Part shown: positions 33,589 through 44,960 of the stretch, in pieces
Position numbering within the stretch: the first letter of the stretch is position 1
Layout: every line of letters begins with the position of its first letter
Assembly: GCA_016181045.1 (NCBI GenBank)
Contig: JACPAB010000001.1
Coordinates: forward strand, 1-45,704
DNA length: 45,704 bases
From: Candidatus Yanofskyibacteriota bacterium
GTDB taxonomy: Bacteria; Patescibacteriota; Minisyncoccia; 2-02-FULL-40-12; GWA2-44-9
Direction: 5' to 3'
Made by a program: the position numbers and the translations under genes
The notes under the pieces: generated by a model
Told to the model about the DNA's origin: nothing
The model's input: only the letters and a program-made list of their open reading frames with translations
Database searches by the model: none

Positions 33589-35046
33589 TCAATATTGACC
33601 AAGAGACCTCCGGTGGAGGCGGCGGTAATAAGTGATGGCGAAACGGTGGGCTTCGGCGTCGATGCTTTTAATAAGATTACGGACATTTTGCGGGAGCTTT
33701 GACATCGAGACGGGTTTTTCCAGGGTGGTCGAGAATATCTCATATTTACCTTTAGCCAAAGCAATGATTGGGATTTGAGATTTAGGATTTTTGATTTGTT
33801 TGCTCGGAGAAGGTTCACGGTGCTTTAGCCCGGGAATCTCTGTAGGATTTAGAAATTTGGATTTAGAAATTGCCGCTCTAGCGGCGTTGAGCTGGCCTTT
33901 GCCGCCGTCTATGAGTATCAAGTCCGGGAATGACCACTCGTCATGTTTGAGACGGCGCTCCAAGACCTCCCGGAGCATTCCGGTATCTCCGCTTGGAATC
34001 TGATTTATACTACGATCGTGAAATAAAGCAGATCTTGTTTTTGTAATTCTCGCTCTTATTTTAAACTTGCGGTAGAGGTTCTTGTCCGGCCGACCGCTGA
34101 TGAACGTGACCATGGCGCCTGTGGCATTTGTGCCCTGGATATTGGAAACGTCGTAGCCCTCTATGCGATATGGTACGCGGTCTAATTTTAATAGGCGGGC
34201 TAATGCTTTTAGGGTGTTTTGTGCTCTGACGTCGTTTTCAGTATTAAGTATACCGTATTTAGTATTACGAATAATTTTAGCGTTTTCGAAAACTCTCTTT
34301 AGTTTCTCTATTTTGTCGCGCAATTCTATTGCTTCCTGAAATTTTTCTTCTTTCCCGAGTTTTATCATTTCTTTTTCCAGGTTTTTCACTAGAGAGGTTT
34401 TCTTTCCCGACAAGATTTTCTTAATCGCTTTGATGCCATCTTTATATATTACACCATAATACGATCGTGGTGAGGTGTAAGATGGTGGCATGAGTGCTTT
34501 TGGTTCATTGTCTTTTAAGCAACAAACGCCGAGGCACTTTCCTATATGATAGTTCAAGCAGAAGTTGTTGTGCGGATTTTTACAGGTGCAATAGGGGAAT
34601 ATTTTTCTTAGGAATTTTAATGTTGATTTAAGAACGGCTCCGTCAGTAAACGGGCCAACAGAATCGGATATTTCAATATTTAAATATTTAAATATGCGTG
34701 GTTGATGAGTGAGAAAAATTTTAGGAAATTTTTCGTGAGTGAAAACCACGTAGAAGTATTGTTTGTCGTCCCGCATTACGATATTGAATCTTGGCTGCAG
34801 GTTCTTTATTAGTTGAGATTCGAGTATCAACGCTTCGATGTCGGATTCAGTGACCCTGAATTCCAGACTGTTCGCGGTCGAGACCATTTTTTGTATCCTT
34901 GGGTCCGTTGTTTTTAAATACGAACGCAGGCGCGCTTTTAAGTTTGCCGCTTTTCCTATGTATATTTTCTTGCCTTCTTCTTTGAACATATAAATTCCGG
35001 GGGAAGAAGGCGATCCGGAAATAATTTTTGCCAAGAGGTCGCTTGT
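33589..35046 (-). CDS. uvrC: Excinuclease ABC subunit C, lacking a recognisable C-terminal HhH
   Basis: GSPSSPGIYMFKEEGKKIYIGKAANLKARLRSYL; IEGYDVSNIQGTNATGAMVTF; DLILIDGGKGQLNAA. Confidence 0.93.
   Translation of the reverse strand, partial: TSDLLAKIISGSPSSPGIYMFKEEGKKIYIGKAANLKARLRSYLKTTDPRIQKMVSTANSLEFRVTESDIEALILESQLIKNLQPRFNIVMRDDKQYFYVVFTHEKFPKIFLTHQPRIFKYLNIEISDSVGPFTDGAVLKSTLKFLRKIFPYCTCKNPHNNFCLNYHIGKCLGVCCLKDNEPKALMPPSYTSPRSYYGVIYKDGIKAIKKILSGKKTSLVKNLEKEMIKLGKEEKFQEAIELRDKIEKLKRVFENAKIIRNTKYGILNTENDVRAQNTLKALARLLKLDRVPYRIEGYDVSNIQGTNATGAMVTFISGRPDKNLYRKFKIRARITKTRSALFHDRSINQIPSGDTGMLREVLERRLKHDEWSFPDLILIDGGKGQLNAARAAISKSKFLNPTEIPGLKHREPSPSKQIKNPKSQIPIIALAKGKYEIFSTTLEKPVSMSKLPQNVRNLIKSIDAEAHRFAITYYRRLHRRSLGQY
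33772..33872. repeat. AT-rich inverted-repeat element in frame in uvrC
   Basis: ggatttgagatttaggatttttgatttg ... ggatttagaaatttggatttagaaatt; similar motifs to the 4976..5105 repeat; encodes SKFLNPTEIPGLKHREPSPSKQIKNPKSQIP. Confidence 0.5.
33998..34033. repeat. 36 bp palindrome, family C, in frame in uvrC
   Basis: ATCTGATTTATActACGATCGTgaaATAAAGCAGAT; cf. ychF copy. Confidence 0.85.
34449..34480. repeat. 32 bp palindrome with ACGATCGT core, in frame in uvrC
   Basis: TTACACCataatACGATCGTggtgAGGTGTAA. Confidence 0.75.
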
Positions 35047-35100
35047 CATTAGTCGGGCAATATTATACCATATCGTCAAGTTATTTCAAAAAAGAATTCC

Positions 35101-35943
35101 ATGAGAGTTATTTTTGCCGCGCTTTCTTTTCTTTTGCTTACGGCTGATTTGGCAGCAGGCCAGAAAGACAAGATCTGGGTCGGTCCGACTGATGTAAATA
35201 ACCCTCGTTGGGCAACCCCTTCCGACTTTGACGGTTCTTCTCTGGTATTCTGCCGAGGATACTATGAAAACGTTAAAATTAAATCTGACCACCAGATTTT
35301 GGGGTGGTACGTTGACTATCCTGGAGCGGATCATAATTTCCTCGTTCGAATAGCTGAATTAACTAAGACGCGAATACGGCGGGATGCTGACGGTAAACCC
35401 GTCCATGTAGTCGTGCGTCTGGATAGTTCGCTTATATTCAATTGTCCGGTGATATTTCTTTCTGATGTGGGAGAAATCGAATTTAAAAGTAGCGAGATTG
35501 ATAATCTCCGCGTTTACTTCAAAAAGGGAGGATTTCTGTGGGCAGATGACTTCTGGGGGTCGCAGGCATGGGATCATTGGGAGTATCAGATCCGGCAAGT
35601 TCTACCGTCCGGCCTCTATCCGATGATAGACATTCCTGAAACCCATCTAATTACTAATCTGCTGTTTCCCATACCCAAGGTTCCCCAGATTCCGAATATC
35701 GGTCTTTGGTGGTACGGCGCCGGAAAACAAACATCAGAACGCGGTGAAGACAGCAAGGAAGTCCATTTTCGAGGCATTGAAGACGGGAAGGGCCGTCTGA
35801 TAGCGGTAATGACCCACAATACTGATATTGGAGAAACTTGGGAAATGGAAGGATTTGATACCAGAGGAGAATTTTTTCTTAAGTTCTCTCCGACAGGATA
35901 TGGAATAGGGATAAACATTTTCCTTTACGCTCTCATACACTAA
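35101..35943 (+). CDS. Secreted DUF4159-like protein
   Basis: Signal peptide; GWYVDYPGADHNFLVRIAELTKTRI, LRVYFKKGGFLWADDFWG, NTDIGETWE, GIGINIFLYALIH; family name from memory. Confidence 0.7.
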   Translation: MRVIFAALSFLLLTADLAAGQKDKIWVGPTDVNNPRWATPSDFDGSSLVFCRGYYENVKIKSDHQILGWYVDYPGADHNFLVRIAELTKTRIRRDADGKPVHVVVRLDSSLIFNCPVIFLSDVGEIEFKSSEIDNLRVYFKKGGFLWADDFWGSQAWDHWEYQIRQVLPSGLYPMIDIPETHLITNLLFPIPKVPQIPNIGLWWYGAGKQTSERGEDSKEVHFRGIEDGKGRLIAVMTHNTDIGETWEMEGFDTRGEFFLKFSPTGYGIGINIFLYALIH

Positions 35944-36030
35944 AGGCCTCGCATGTCGGGGCTTTTCATTGACTTTAAAAACCCCAGGTATAGTATTAGA
36001 AATAAGATTCAATTTGACTGGGGGTAGGCA

Positions 36031-36429
36031 ATGTTTCGTTCTTTGACTATCATGCTGGTACTTACTTTTGCGACTACTTTGTCTTTTGCTTCCGACCCCA
36101 AGACCTCAAAGGGTGTTGTAAGTGTCGCAGCCGCAGGTCTTAACGGAAAAGAAGTGTTCCTAAAACATAAATGCAACAATTGCCACGCTGTAAGCACGGC
36201 TGGTATTGAGGCCAAAACAAAGTCAAAGGCGCCAGACCTTGTTGACGTAACTGTTCGTCATGAAAAGCCGTGGATTCGCAGGTTTATCAGGCAGAATGAC
36301 GTTCATGTGTCCTGTCCGAAAGTTGACCCGCTTCGGGATGGTAAGAAACATGCTATAAAATTTAAAGGTACTCAAGACGAGGAAGACGCTTTGATAGAGT
36401 GGCTGGATCAACAGCGGAGCGGGAAGTAA
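36031..36429 (+). CDS. Secreted c-type cytochrome (single heme)
   Basis: Signal peptide plus LNGKEVFLKHKCNNCHAVSTAG (CxxCH) and APDLVDVTVRHEKPWIRRFI. Confidence 0.85.
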   Translation: MFRSLTIMLVLTFATTLSFASDPKTSKGVVSVAAAGLNGKEVFLKHKCNNCHAVSTAGIEAKTKSKAPDLVDVTVRHEKPWIRRFIRQNDVHVSCPKVDPLRDGKKHAIKFKGTQDEEDALIEWLDQQRSGK

Positions 36430-36496
36430 CCCCGCGTCTGAAGTTCTCTACGGAGGACTTTTTAATTTGTAAAAGATGGTATATTTTGGATCAATG

Positions 36497-37477
36497 GACT
36501 CTTTTAAAAGCGCAATTTTAGCTACCGTTGTTTATTATGACATTCTCGACGTCTCCTTGACGCTTTTCGAGGTTCATAAATTCCTGGTCAATCCGGGCCG
36601 ACTTTCCAAGATACCGATTGCAGAGCCGATTACTTTGGGGCATATAGACGAAGAGCTTCAGACATTGGTCAAGCTCGGAACGATTCAAACAAAGAATGGT
36701 TTTTATTTTCTTCCCGGGAGGGAGCGGCTTTACGATATCCGCATCGGAAGAGAGAAGATATCCGCCGCCAAATGGAAGAAATTCTTAAAAACATCCCGTT
36801 GGTTCCAGGCGGTGCCATATTTACGCGGCATGCTGGCCTCCGGCTCGATGGCTTTAGGAAATACAGACGAGGACAGTGATTTTGACGTGCTGGTAATTGC
36901 CGCCTCCGGCCGGCTTTATACCTGCCGGGTGTTCCTGTCTCTAACGGCCTCGCTTTTCCGGGCGCGCCGCAAACGGTTCGACAAGACCGCTCCCGATAAA
37001 TTCTGCTTCAATCATTATATTACCGACACATCATTGCCCATCCGGCACGAAAGTTTGTATAACGCCCAGACATACATCCACTTAAAGCCGGTGCTGATAG
37101 GCGGCGAGCTTTTTGAGGATTTTTATGCCTCAAATATCTGGTTAAATAAATATGTTTACAATTTTAAGCCGGCCAACATGTTTGTCCGCCGGAGCGTGAA
37201 GCCGAGTGTTTTTTTGCGCTCGGCTGCTGTTCTGGGAGAATTTTTTCTTAACAATAAACTGGGCGATTTACTCGAAGGGTTTTTGAAGAAATACCAACAG
37301 CGCAGGATTAGGTCCAATCCGGTTACATATGAGAAAGGCGGCAGGGTCGTTTTTAATGGCGGTGAGCTGGAATTCCATCCCCACTCTTTCGAGCGAATTG
37401 TTGTTGATAGATATAATGTAGGCCTGATAAAGCTTGGCATCCCCGGGATTGTTGAAAAGGACTCGGGCTTGAGTTGA
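36497..37477 (+). CDS. Nucleotidyltransferase-domain protein
   Basis: LASGSMALGNTDEDSDFDVLVIA motif; start probably internal ATG. Confidence 0.75.
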   Translation, partial: DSFKSAILATVVYYDILDVSLTLFEVHKFLVNPGRLSKIPIAEPITLGHIDEELQTLVKLGTIQTKNGFYFLPGRERLYDIRIGREKISAAKWKKFLKTSRWFQAVPYLRGMLASGSMALGNTDEDSDFDVLVIAASGRLYTCRVFLSLTASLFRARRKRFDKTAPDKFCFNHYITDTSLPIRHESLYNAQTYIHLKPVLIGGELFEDFYASNIWLNKYVYNFKPANMFVRRSVKPSVFLRSAAVLGEFFLNNKLGDLLEGFLKKYQQRRIRSNPVTYEKGGRVVFNGGELEFHPHSFERIVVDRYNVGLIKLGIPGIVEKDSGLS

Positions 37478-37537
37478 CATGTTTTTTTGCTTTCGCTACG
37501 ATTGGAGCACGATTGCATGACTTAAAGGGAGACCGGC

Positions 37538-39061
37538 ATGAACCTTTACAAGAAAATAACAGGTCTGATTTTGGTCTGTTCACTGCTCACTATCGGTTCG
37601 TCCGATTTGTATGCTCAAACTCAAGAGCTTCCCCACTTTTTTCCGGAAGGGGTAACATCGACAAATGTTCCGGTTAAACAATGGCAGGAATGGCGGCGTT
37701 ATTACAACGCTACCCGTCATGCCTTGGCTGACCATGAAGCAATATGGCCGGGTTTTATTCACGGCAAGGACGTCATCGTTCTGGACCGAAGTTACTTTGG
37801 CCAGAAGGTGAAGCTTGTCTTTGACAATTATATTTGCGAGGGCAAGATTACGTCAAAGTCCTGCGACGGCAAGATCCGCTACCAGTCATTTGACGGCCAG
37901 TACTACATCACTGAACGGCAGTTCCAGGTCGTAGCGGCTAAGGTGGACGAGTTTGTCCCGAAGGCCGTAAAGTTTAACTTTGGTTTCTGGGGCAAGGTTG
38001 AAAGCGTTGCTGTCGCCGCGGCGGCTAAGAGCGAGGGAAAGACAGAAGATGAATTTCGAAAGGTCCTGGACAAAAACGACCCGGTAAATCCGGGCATCAC
38101 ATTCAGGGAACAGCGTCATATCCCCGAACGGCTTGAGGAAAAGGATTTCATTCCTTACCGGGAGATACATTTCGGTCTTACTCCCGACTATCCGCAAGTT
38201 CTTGGGGTCGCCTGGCTTAACGCTGGAATTATCCACTATACGCCGGAGGCGATGATCAGAGATTATTTGACGCAGAACACTCCTCTCGTGTTGGCTCACG
38301 AATTTGTCCACGCCAACAAGAAACTTCAGAGTTTGCCTATCGGTTGGGGCCTTGACCTTGAAACCATGGCGAGTGTTCCGGATATGTTGTTTGAGGATAA
38401 CCACCTTGACCTGTGGATACATTCTTATTCAACAATGTTCAGAGAGCTTATCTGGGTGTTTTACGGATTCAGATTTGAGCAGGCGGCGGACGAAATAACA
38501 AAACGTCCTTCGTGGCTGTCTATGGGCAATACCCAATATGACGAAGAAAAATTCAATGAACTTTCTTTGAAACTCAATACTGCCAAAAAGGCCTTGCAGG
38601 AGGCGTTTCTGGTTGTGGTCGGTCAGCATTACTCCACTCCTATCTTTTGGACGGCCGTGAACGACAAGGTTGTTGACGACAACTTTGTGTTCAGAGTCAT
38701 GATGTCCGCTCTCTATAACCCGACTCTTTTGGGCGGTGAGGGACCGACAATGAAGTGGCTTGAGGCCCGCGGGCCCCGCATCAAGCAGATGATGGACAAG
38801 GCCTGGGAAGAAGCCGGGACTGTTCCAAACGAGCAAATGACGATGGGGAATGCGGAAAAAGACCCCGGAGAAAGAAGGTCTTTGATCCTTTTTAATCACA
38901 TCAGGAACGGCTATGAAATTTCGGACGACGACGCCCAGAAGTTCCTAAGAGCCAACAAGGTCTCTTCGTTAAAGGAACTGCTGACTTGGGAACCGGCGCG
39001 GCTTAGGAAGGCGATAGAGAGCTTCATCCAAAGCGAGAGAGCCACAAGGAGGCCTCAATGA
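37538..39061 (+). CDS. Secreted protein with a HEFVH metallopeptidase-like motif
   Basis: Signal peptide; LVLAHEFVHANKK; followed by FEQAADEI. Confidence 0.65.
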   Translation: MNLYKKITGLILVCSLLTIGSSDLYAQTQELPHFFPEGVTSTNVPVKQWQEWRRYYNATRHALADHEAIWPGFIHGKDVIVLDRSYFGQKVKLVFDNYICEGKITSKSCDGKIRYQSFDGQYYITERQFQVVAAKVDEFVPKAVKFNFGFWGKVESVAVAAAAKSEGKTEDEFRKVLDKNDPVNPGITFREQRHIPERLEEKDFIPYREIHFGLTPDYPQVLGVAWLNAGIIHYTPEAMIRDYLTQNTPLVLAHEFVHANKKLQSLPIGWGLDLETMASVPDMLFEDNHLDLWIHSYSTMFRELIWVFYGFRFEQAADEITKRPSWLSMGNTQYDEEKFNELSLKLNTAKKALQEAFLVVVGQHYSTPIFWTAVNDKVVDDNFVFRVMMSALYNPTLLGGEGPTMKWLEARGPRIKQMMDKAWEEAGTVPNEQMTMGNAEKDPGERRSLILFNHIRNGYEISDDDAQKFLRANKVSSLKELLTWEPARLRKAIESFIQSERATRRPQ

Positions 39062-40536
39062 GAACCAGGATAACCACTCTTGTCATTGTGCTTCTGTCCG
39101 TTATTTCGGGCGGTTGCGCAACTACTCTTAAAGGTTCATTTCTTGAACAAGCCGAAAAAGAGGGCTGGACGAAAGAGCAGCAGTATACGGCTTTTTACTA
39201 CGGCCTGCGCCTGAAGTTCCTCAAAGAAAATCCCCAGGGCGGATACGACGTTTACTACGCGGTCCTTACCAACAAACAGGCCTTAACCATTCTTGAAACC
39301 CGGCTGGAAGATCTCAAAGGCATGCTTGATTACAAGAACAAAGGTGAGGCCAAGTACCTGGAAGAATTTGGCTTGAGGGCCGAGTTGGAAAGAGAAGAAA
39401 GGACTTTGAAAGCCGTTTATGCCAGGTTAAGGTTGTTGGAGAACTTCAACGACTTTAAGGCAAATATGGGCGACTCAAATTCTTATCAGAATCAACATTC
39501 TGACAGGGGTTTCAACTCCGCCAAGATATTTGTTGAAGACGTTGCCGGGGCATATCCTTTCACCAGTACTCAAGTTGAAGAAGCCAGAGCCGGCGGTTCC
39601 CTAAAGGAGATCGAACGCATTGTTTGGTTTTCCGAAAGGACCCTTGGCAAAAAAGAACCGGACCCGGACGATCCGGAAGACCCGAATAAATTTATTTGGA
39701 AACCGGTGAAAGTCGGAGTTGAATTCGTATCTTACAAGATTCTCGGCGCTGACAGGCCAAAAGACAACATGGCCGAATACGTTGAGGGCACGCGGCTTGA
39801 AGTTGCCGATAACGGCAACATAAAGCGGGAGTCCAAACCGTCTCTAAGATTGTTCCTTCCGAACAATGGCTACGGCTCGGTCCTGGTCATTGATAAGGAT
39901 AAGGAAGGCGAGATCGGATTCCTGTTGCCTGACTTTGTTGAAAGAGTGGGAAGGGTCGCTACTGCCCAAAATCTCATGAACGACTCGGTTCTGTCCAGGT
40001 TGTTCTATGAGGATGAGCAGAGCAACCGGATTCCGCCAAAGACGCCTCCGCCGATCACTGTCACAATAGCTCCTGTTGGCGGGAATAAGATAGACGTTTG
40101 GGAGACCAATCCAAACGGTTGGACGGTTCCCATGAGGTATAAGAACAATACGGTGGATAATTACTCGGTCGGCCTAAAGCTCAAAGGTTCGGACGACGAA
40201 CATTTTGACCATTCCAAGCCCAATAAGCAGATCGAATACTTCAGGAAAAATTGGGACAGCGCGGGCAATGTGGTTGAATATTTCCACCCCAAACCGCCTT
40301 ACAACGAGGGAAACATTGAACAGATCTCTGCGTTCGGCAAAGACCTGTCAGGTTTCTTCGCTAACGGCGACAGGATTGAAGGCCGTATTACTTCCGGAGT
40401 CAACAAGTTCATCCAGGACAGGCCCTACGCTATCGCGTATGCGCAGTCCGACAAAAGATGGATGCTTCGGGATGAAGACGGCGACGGCAAGTACGAAGGC
40501 AGACGTGAACTATTTGGTGCTAACGGTGACAGATAG
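39058..40536 (+). CDS. Lipoprotein, hypothetical
   Basis: Lipobox VISGGC; ATGA overlap with the preceding gene. Confidence 0.65.
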   Translation: MRTRITTLVIVLLSVISGGCATTLKGSFLEQAEKEGWTKEQQYTAFYYGLRLKFLKENPQGGYDVYYAVLTNKQALTILETRLEDLKGMLDYKNKGEAKYLEEFGLRAELEREERTLKAVYARLRLLENFNDFKANMGDSNSYQNQHSDRGFNSAKIFVEDVAGAYPFTSTQVEEARAGGSLKEIERIVWFSERTLGKKEPDPDDPEDPNKFIWKPVKVGVEFVSYKILGADRPKDNMAEYVEGTRLEVADNGNIKRESKPSLRLFLPNNGYGSVLVIDKDKEGEIGFLLPDFVERVGRVATAQNLMNDSVLSRLFYEDEQSNRIPPKTPPPITVTIAPVGGNKIDVWETNPNGWTVPMRYKNNTVDNYSVGLKLKGSDDEHFDHSKPNKQIEYFRKNWDSAGNVVEYFHPKPPYNEGNIEQISAFGKDLSGFFANGDRIEGRITSGVNKFIQDRPYAIAYAQSDKRWMLRDEDGDGKYEGRRELFGANGDR

Positions 40537-40641
40537 TTAGACATTTACAAGCTCTCTCGCAAGAGAGCTTTTTAATTTCTGGTGAGCGGGGTGTGTGTTG
40601 ACATTTTTATATTTATGCATAAAATATGACTACATCTATTT

Positions 40642-40932
40642 ATGAGCAAAATCAAACCACTGTCGGGCCATATTCTCCTGGAGCCCCTCCGGGAGGAGAA
40701 GAAAAAAGGGGGCATTATCCTGCCCGAAACGGCAGAAAAAGAACGCTCCGAAAAAGGCAAAGTTATTGCCGTGGGCGCGGGGCGTCCGGATAAGGACGGC
40801 AAAAAGGTGCTCATGGAGGTTAAAAAAGGCGACATAGTTATTTTTACCAAATACGGCCCGAACGAAGTTAAGGTCGGCGACAAAGAATACTTGATTGCCA
40901 AGGAAGACGACATTTTGGCGATTTTGAAATAA
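40642..40932 (+). CDS. groES: Co-chaperonin GroES
   Basis: KIKPLSGHILLEPLREEKKKGGIILPETAEKERSEKGKVIAVG. Confidence 0.95.
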   Translation: MSKIKPLSGHILLEPLREEKKKGGIILPETAEKERSEKGKVIAVGAGRPDKDGKKVLMEVKKGDIVIFTKYGPNEVKVGDKEYLIAKEDDILAILK

Positions 40933-41055
40933 TTTACCATTTGCCAATTACCATTTGCCAATTATTTACCATTTAATCATTGCGTCATTTTCTGAAAATG
41001 GATAAATGAAACGATGATAAATTAATGGAAATTGGAAAATGATAACTGGTAAATT
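40932..41055. repeat. Long imperfect inverted repeat in the groES-groEL gap
   Basis: AATTTACCATTTGCCAATTACCATT ... AATGGAAATTGGAAAATGATAACTGGTAAATT. Confidence 0.65.
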
Positions 41056-41057
41056 AA

Positions 41058-42749
<1,692 letters not shown>

Positions 42750-42865
42750 GTAATTAAGAAATTGAGAAATTAGGTCAAGAGCGGCCGTACGGCCGCTCTT
42801 GACGTATTTATTATGTAGTCATACAATCTAGGTACTTCATTAAAAACATAAGAAAAAGGCCAAAA

Positions 42866-43231
42866 ATGACCAGAACAAAAGCGCTCCTGACCCTTGCTGT
42901 TATTTTGTTTGCAAGTTCGCTTTTTGCAATCGGTTGTTCCACGAAATCAGCTGATGCTAACACAGTTCTTGCCCCACATCGTACAAGCGTTTATTTTGTT
43001 GTCGATAGGCCAGATGGTTTTGTGGCCTATGTGCCGGAGGGTTCTGTGCGTGTCGGTATAAAAATTCAGCCAAACGTTACTGAACCATACGTTGAAGTTC
43101 CCAAACAAAAAAAAGACGCCTATCAAATGGGAGAGGGTGAATTTGTTGCTTGGGGCTTTGGTGGCACATTGTACGTGAAAGATGTAGAACAGTTTAGGGG
43201 CCTTCTTTTGGCCAAATCCGAGCGTGAGTAA
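42866..43231 (+). CDS. Small lipoprotein, hypothetical
   Basis: Signal peptide and lipobox FAIGC. Confidence 0.65.
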   Translation: MTRTKALLTLAVILFASSLFAIGCSTKSADANTVLAPHRTSVYFVVDRPDGFVAYVPEGSVRVGIKIQPNVTEPYVEVPKQKKDAYQMGEGEFVAWGFGGTLYVKDVEQFRGLLLAKSERE

Positions 43232-43274
43232 CTCACGCTTTTTTGTTTTTAAAATTTTAGTTAAACTGATTTTA

Positions 43275-44957
43275 ATGGAAACAAAATTTATCTTTGTTGC
43301 TGGTGGGGTCATGTCGGGGATAGGCAAGGGCGTTACTGTCTCTTCTACGGCGAGAATTCTCAAGGACTATGGCTTTCGTGTTACGGCCGTGAAGATAGAC
43401 CCTTATCTTAATGTTGACGCCGGCACGATGAACCCCACCGAACACGGCGAGGTTTTTGTGACAGATGACGGTTGTGAATGCGACCAGGATGTTGGCAACT
43501 ACGAGAGATTTCTCGACGAGAATATTTACAAGGATAACTATATGACTTCCGGTCTGGTGTATAAGTCAGTGATAGACCGAGAGAGAAATCTTGGCTACGC
43601 CGGTAAGTGTGTTCAAATAATTCCCCACATCACTGATGAAGTGGAAAATCGGCTGATGAAAGTTGCCAAAAAACAAAAAGCTGATTTTGTTCTCGTTGAA
43701 ATAGGCGGAACGGTGGGCGAGTATGAAAACTTATTATTCCTTGAGACCGGCAGAATAATGAAACTAAAAATGCCCGGTCATGTCTTGTTTTTACTTGTCA
43801 GTTATTTCCCGATTCCTGATATGATAGGCGAAATGAAAACAAAGCCGACCCAGCATGCGGTCCGCGCGCTTAACTACGCCGGTATCCAACCCGACATTAT
43901 CATTGCCCGCTCAACACAGCCGTTGGATGAAATAAGAAAGAACAAGGTCTCTATTTTCTGCAACTTGGATGTTAAAGATGTGATATCCGCTCCGGATTTC
44001 AAGGGCTCAATATACGAGATTCCGGTTAATTTTGAGAAAGATAATTTGGGAAAAAGAATTTTGGAAAAATTAGGCATCAAGTCGCGCTCTAAAAAATCAA
44101 ACAAGTGGGATTTGATGGTTAAAAACATAAAAAGCGCGGCTAAACCGGTCAAAATAGGCATAGTGGGTAAATATTTCGGTACAGGCGACTTCACTCTAGC
44201 CGACTCGTACCTATCTGTAATAGAGGCGGTCAAGCATGCCGCCTGGTCTTTGAAAAGAAAACCGGAAATTACCTGGCTTAGCGCCGAGAATTATGAAAAG
44301 GACCCGGCTGTCTTGGAAGAATTAAAAAATTTCGATGGTGTTATCGTACCGGGTGGATTTGGCAAAAGGGGAGTTGAAGGCAAGATCGCCGCAATCAAAT
44401 ATGTCCGGGAAAATAACATTCCTTTTCTTGGGTTATGCTATGGATTGCAATTAGCGGTTGTGGAATTTGCCAGAAACGCCTGCGGCCTTGAAGATGCTCA
44501 TACTTCCGAAGTAAATCCGGATACGTCACGGCCGGTAATATGCACGATGCCGGATCAGTTAGTGAATATTAAAGAAAAAAGGATGGGCGGTTCTATGCGC
44601 CTCGGAGAGTATAAATGCAAATTAACCCCACAAGCCACAAGCTATAAGCTCTATGCTAAAAGCCTGATTTCCGAACGCCACCGCCATCGCTACGAGGTAA
44701 ATAACCACTACCGCTTGAAGTTGGAAAAAGAGGGAATGCTCGTTGCCGGCACTCATCCCATTAGAACTAACGGTCGTCTGGGACGACCTACTTCTAACGG
44801 GACAGGTCCACAAAAAAACTTAATTGAAATTATAGAAATCCCGGAACACAAGTTTTTTGTTGCCACTCAATTCCATCCGGAATTCAAGTCGCGGCCTCTC
44901 ACGCCGCATCCATTATTTGTCGGGTTGATAAAATCAGCGTCAGGGGTTAAAATTTAA
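43275..44957 (+). CDS. pyrG: CTP synthase
   Basis: KFIFVAGGVMSGIGKGVTVSSTARIL; GAT domain PFLGLCYGLQLAVVEFARN; FFVATQFHPEFKSRP. Confidence 0.96.
   Translation: METKFIFVAGGVMSGIGKGVTVSSTARILKDYGFRVTAVKIDPYLNVDAGTMNPTEHGEVFVTDDGCECDQDVGNYERFLDENIYKDNYMTSGLVYKSVIDRERNLGYAGKCVQIIPHITDEVENRLMKVAKKQKADFVLVEIGGTVGEYENLLFLETGRIMKLKMPGHVLFLLVSYFPIPDMIGEMKTKPTQHAVRALNYAGIQPDIIIARSTQPLDEIRKNKVSIFCNLDVKDVISAPDFKGSIYEIPVNFEKDNLGKRILEKLGIKSRSKKSNKWDLMVKNIKSAAKPVKIGIVGKYFGTGDFTLADSYLSVIEAVKHAAWSLKRKPEITWLSAENYEKDPAVLEELKNFDGVIVPGGFGKRGVEGKIAAIKYVRENNIPFLGLCYGLQLAVVEFARNACGLEDAHTSEVNPDTSRPVICTMPDQLVNIKEKRMGGSMRLGEYKCKLTPQATSYKLYAKSLISERHRHRYEVNNHYRLKLEKEGMLVAGTHPIRTNGRLGRPTSNGTGPQKNLIEIIEIPEHKFFVATQFHPEFKSRPLTPHPLFVGLIKSASGVKI
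44758..44801. repeat. 44 bp palindromic element, family A, in frame in pyrG
   Basis: CCCATTAGAACTAACGGTCGTCtgGGACGACCTACTTCTAACGGG; encodes IRTNGRLGRPTSNG. Confidence 0.88.
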
Positions 44958-44960
44958 GGA

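Noticed and set aside
44624-44665. acaagccacaagctataagc in pyrG as another in-frame mobile element
   Set aside because: Short and weakly palindromic; the peptide fits the normal PyrG loop length well enough that insertion cannot be argued.
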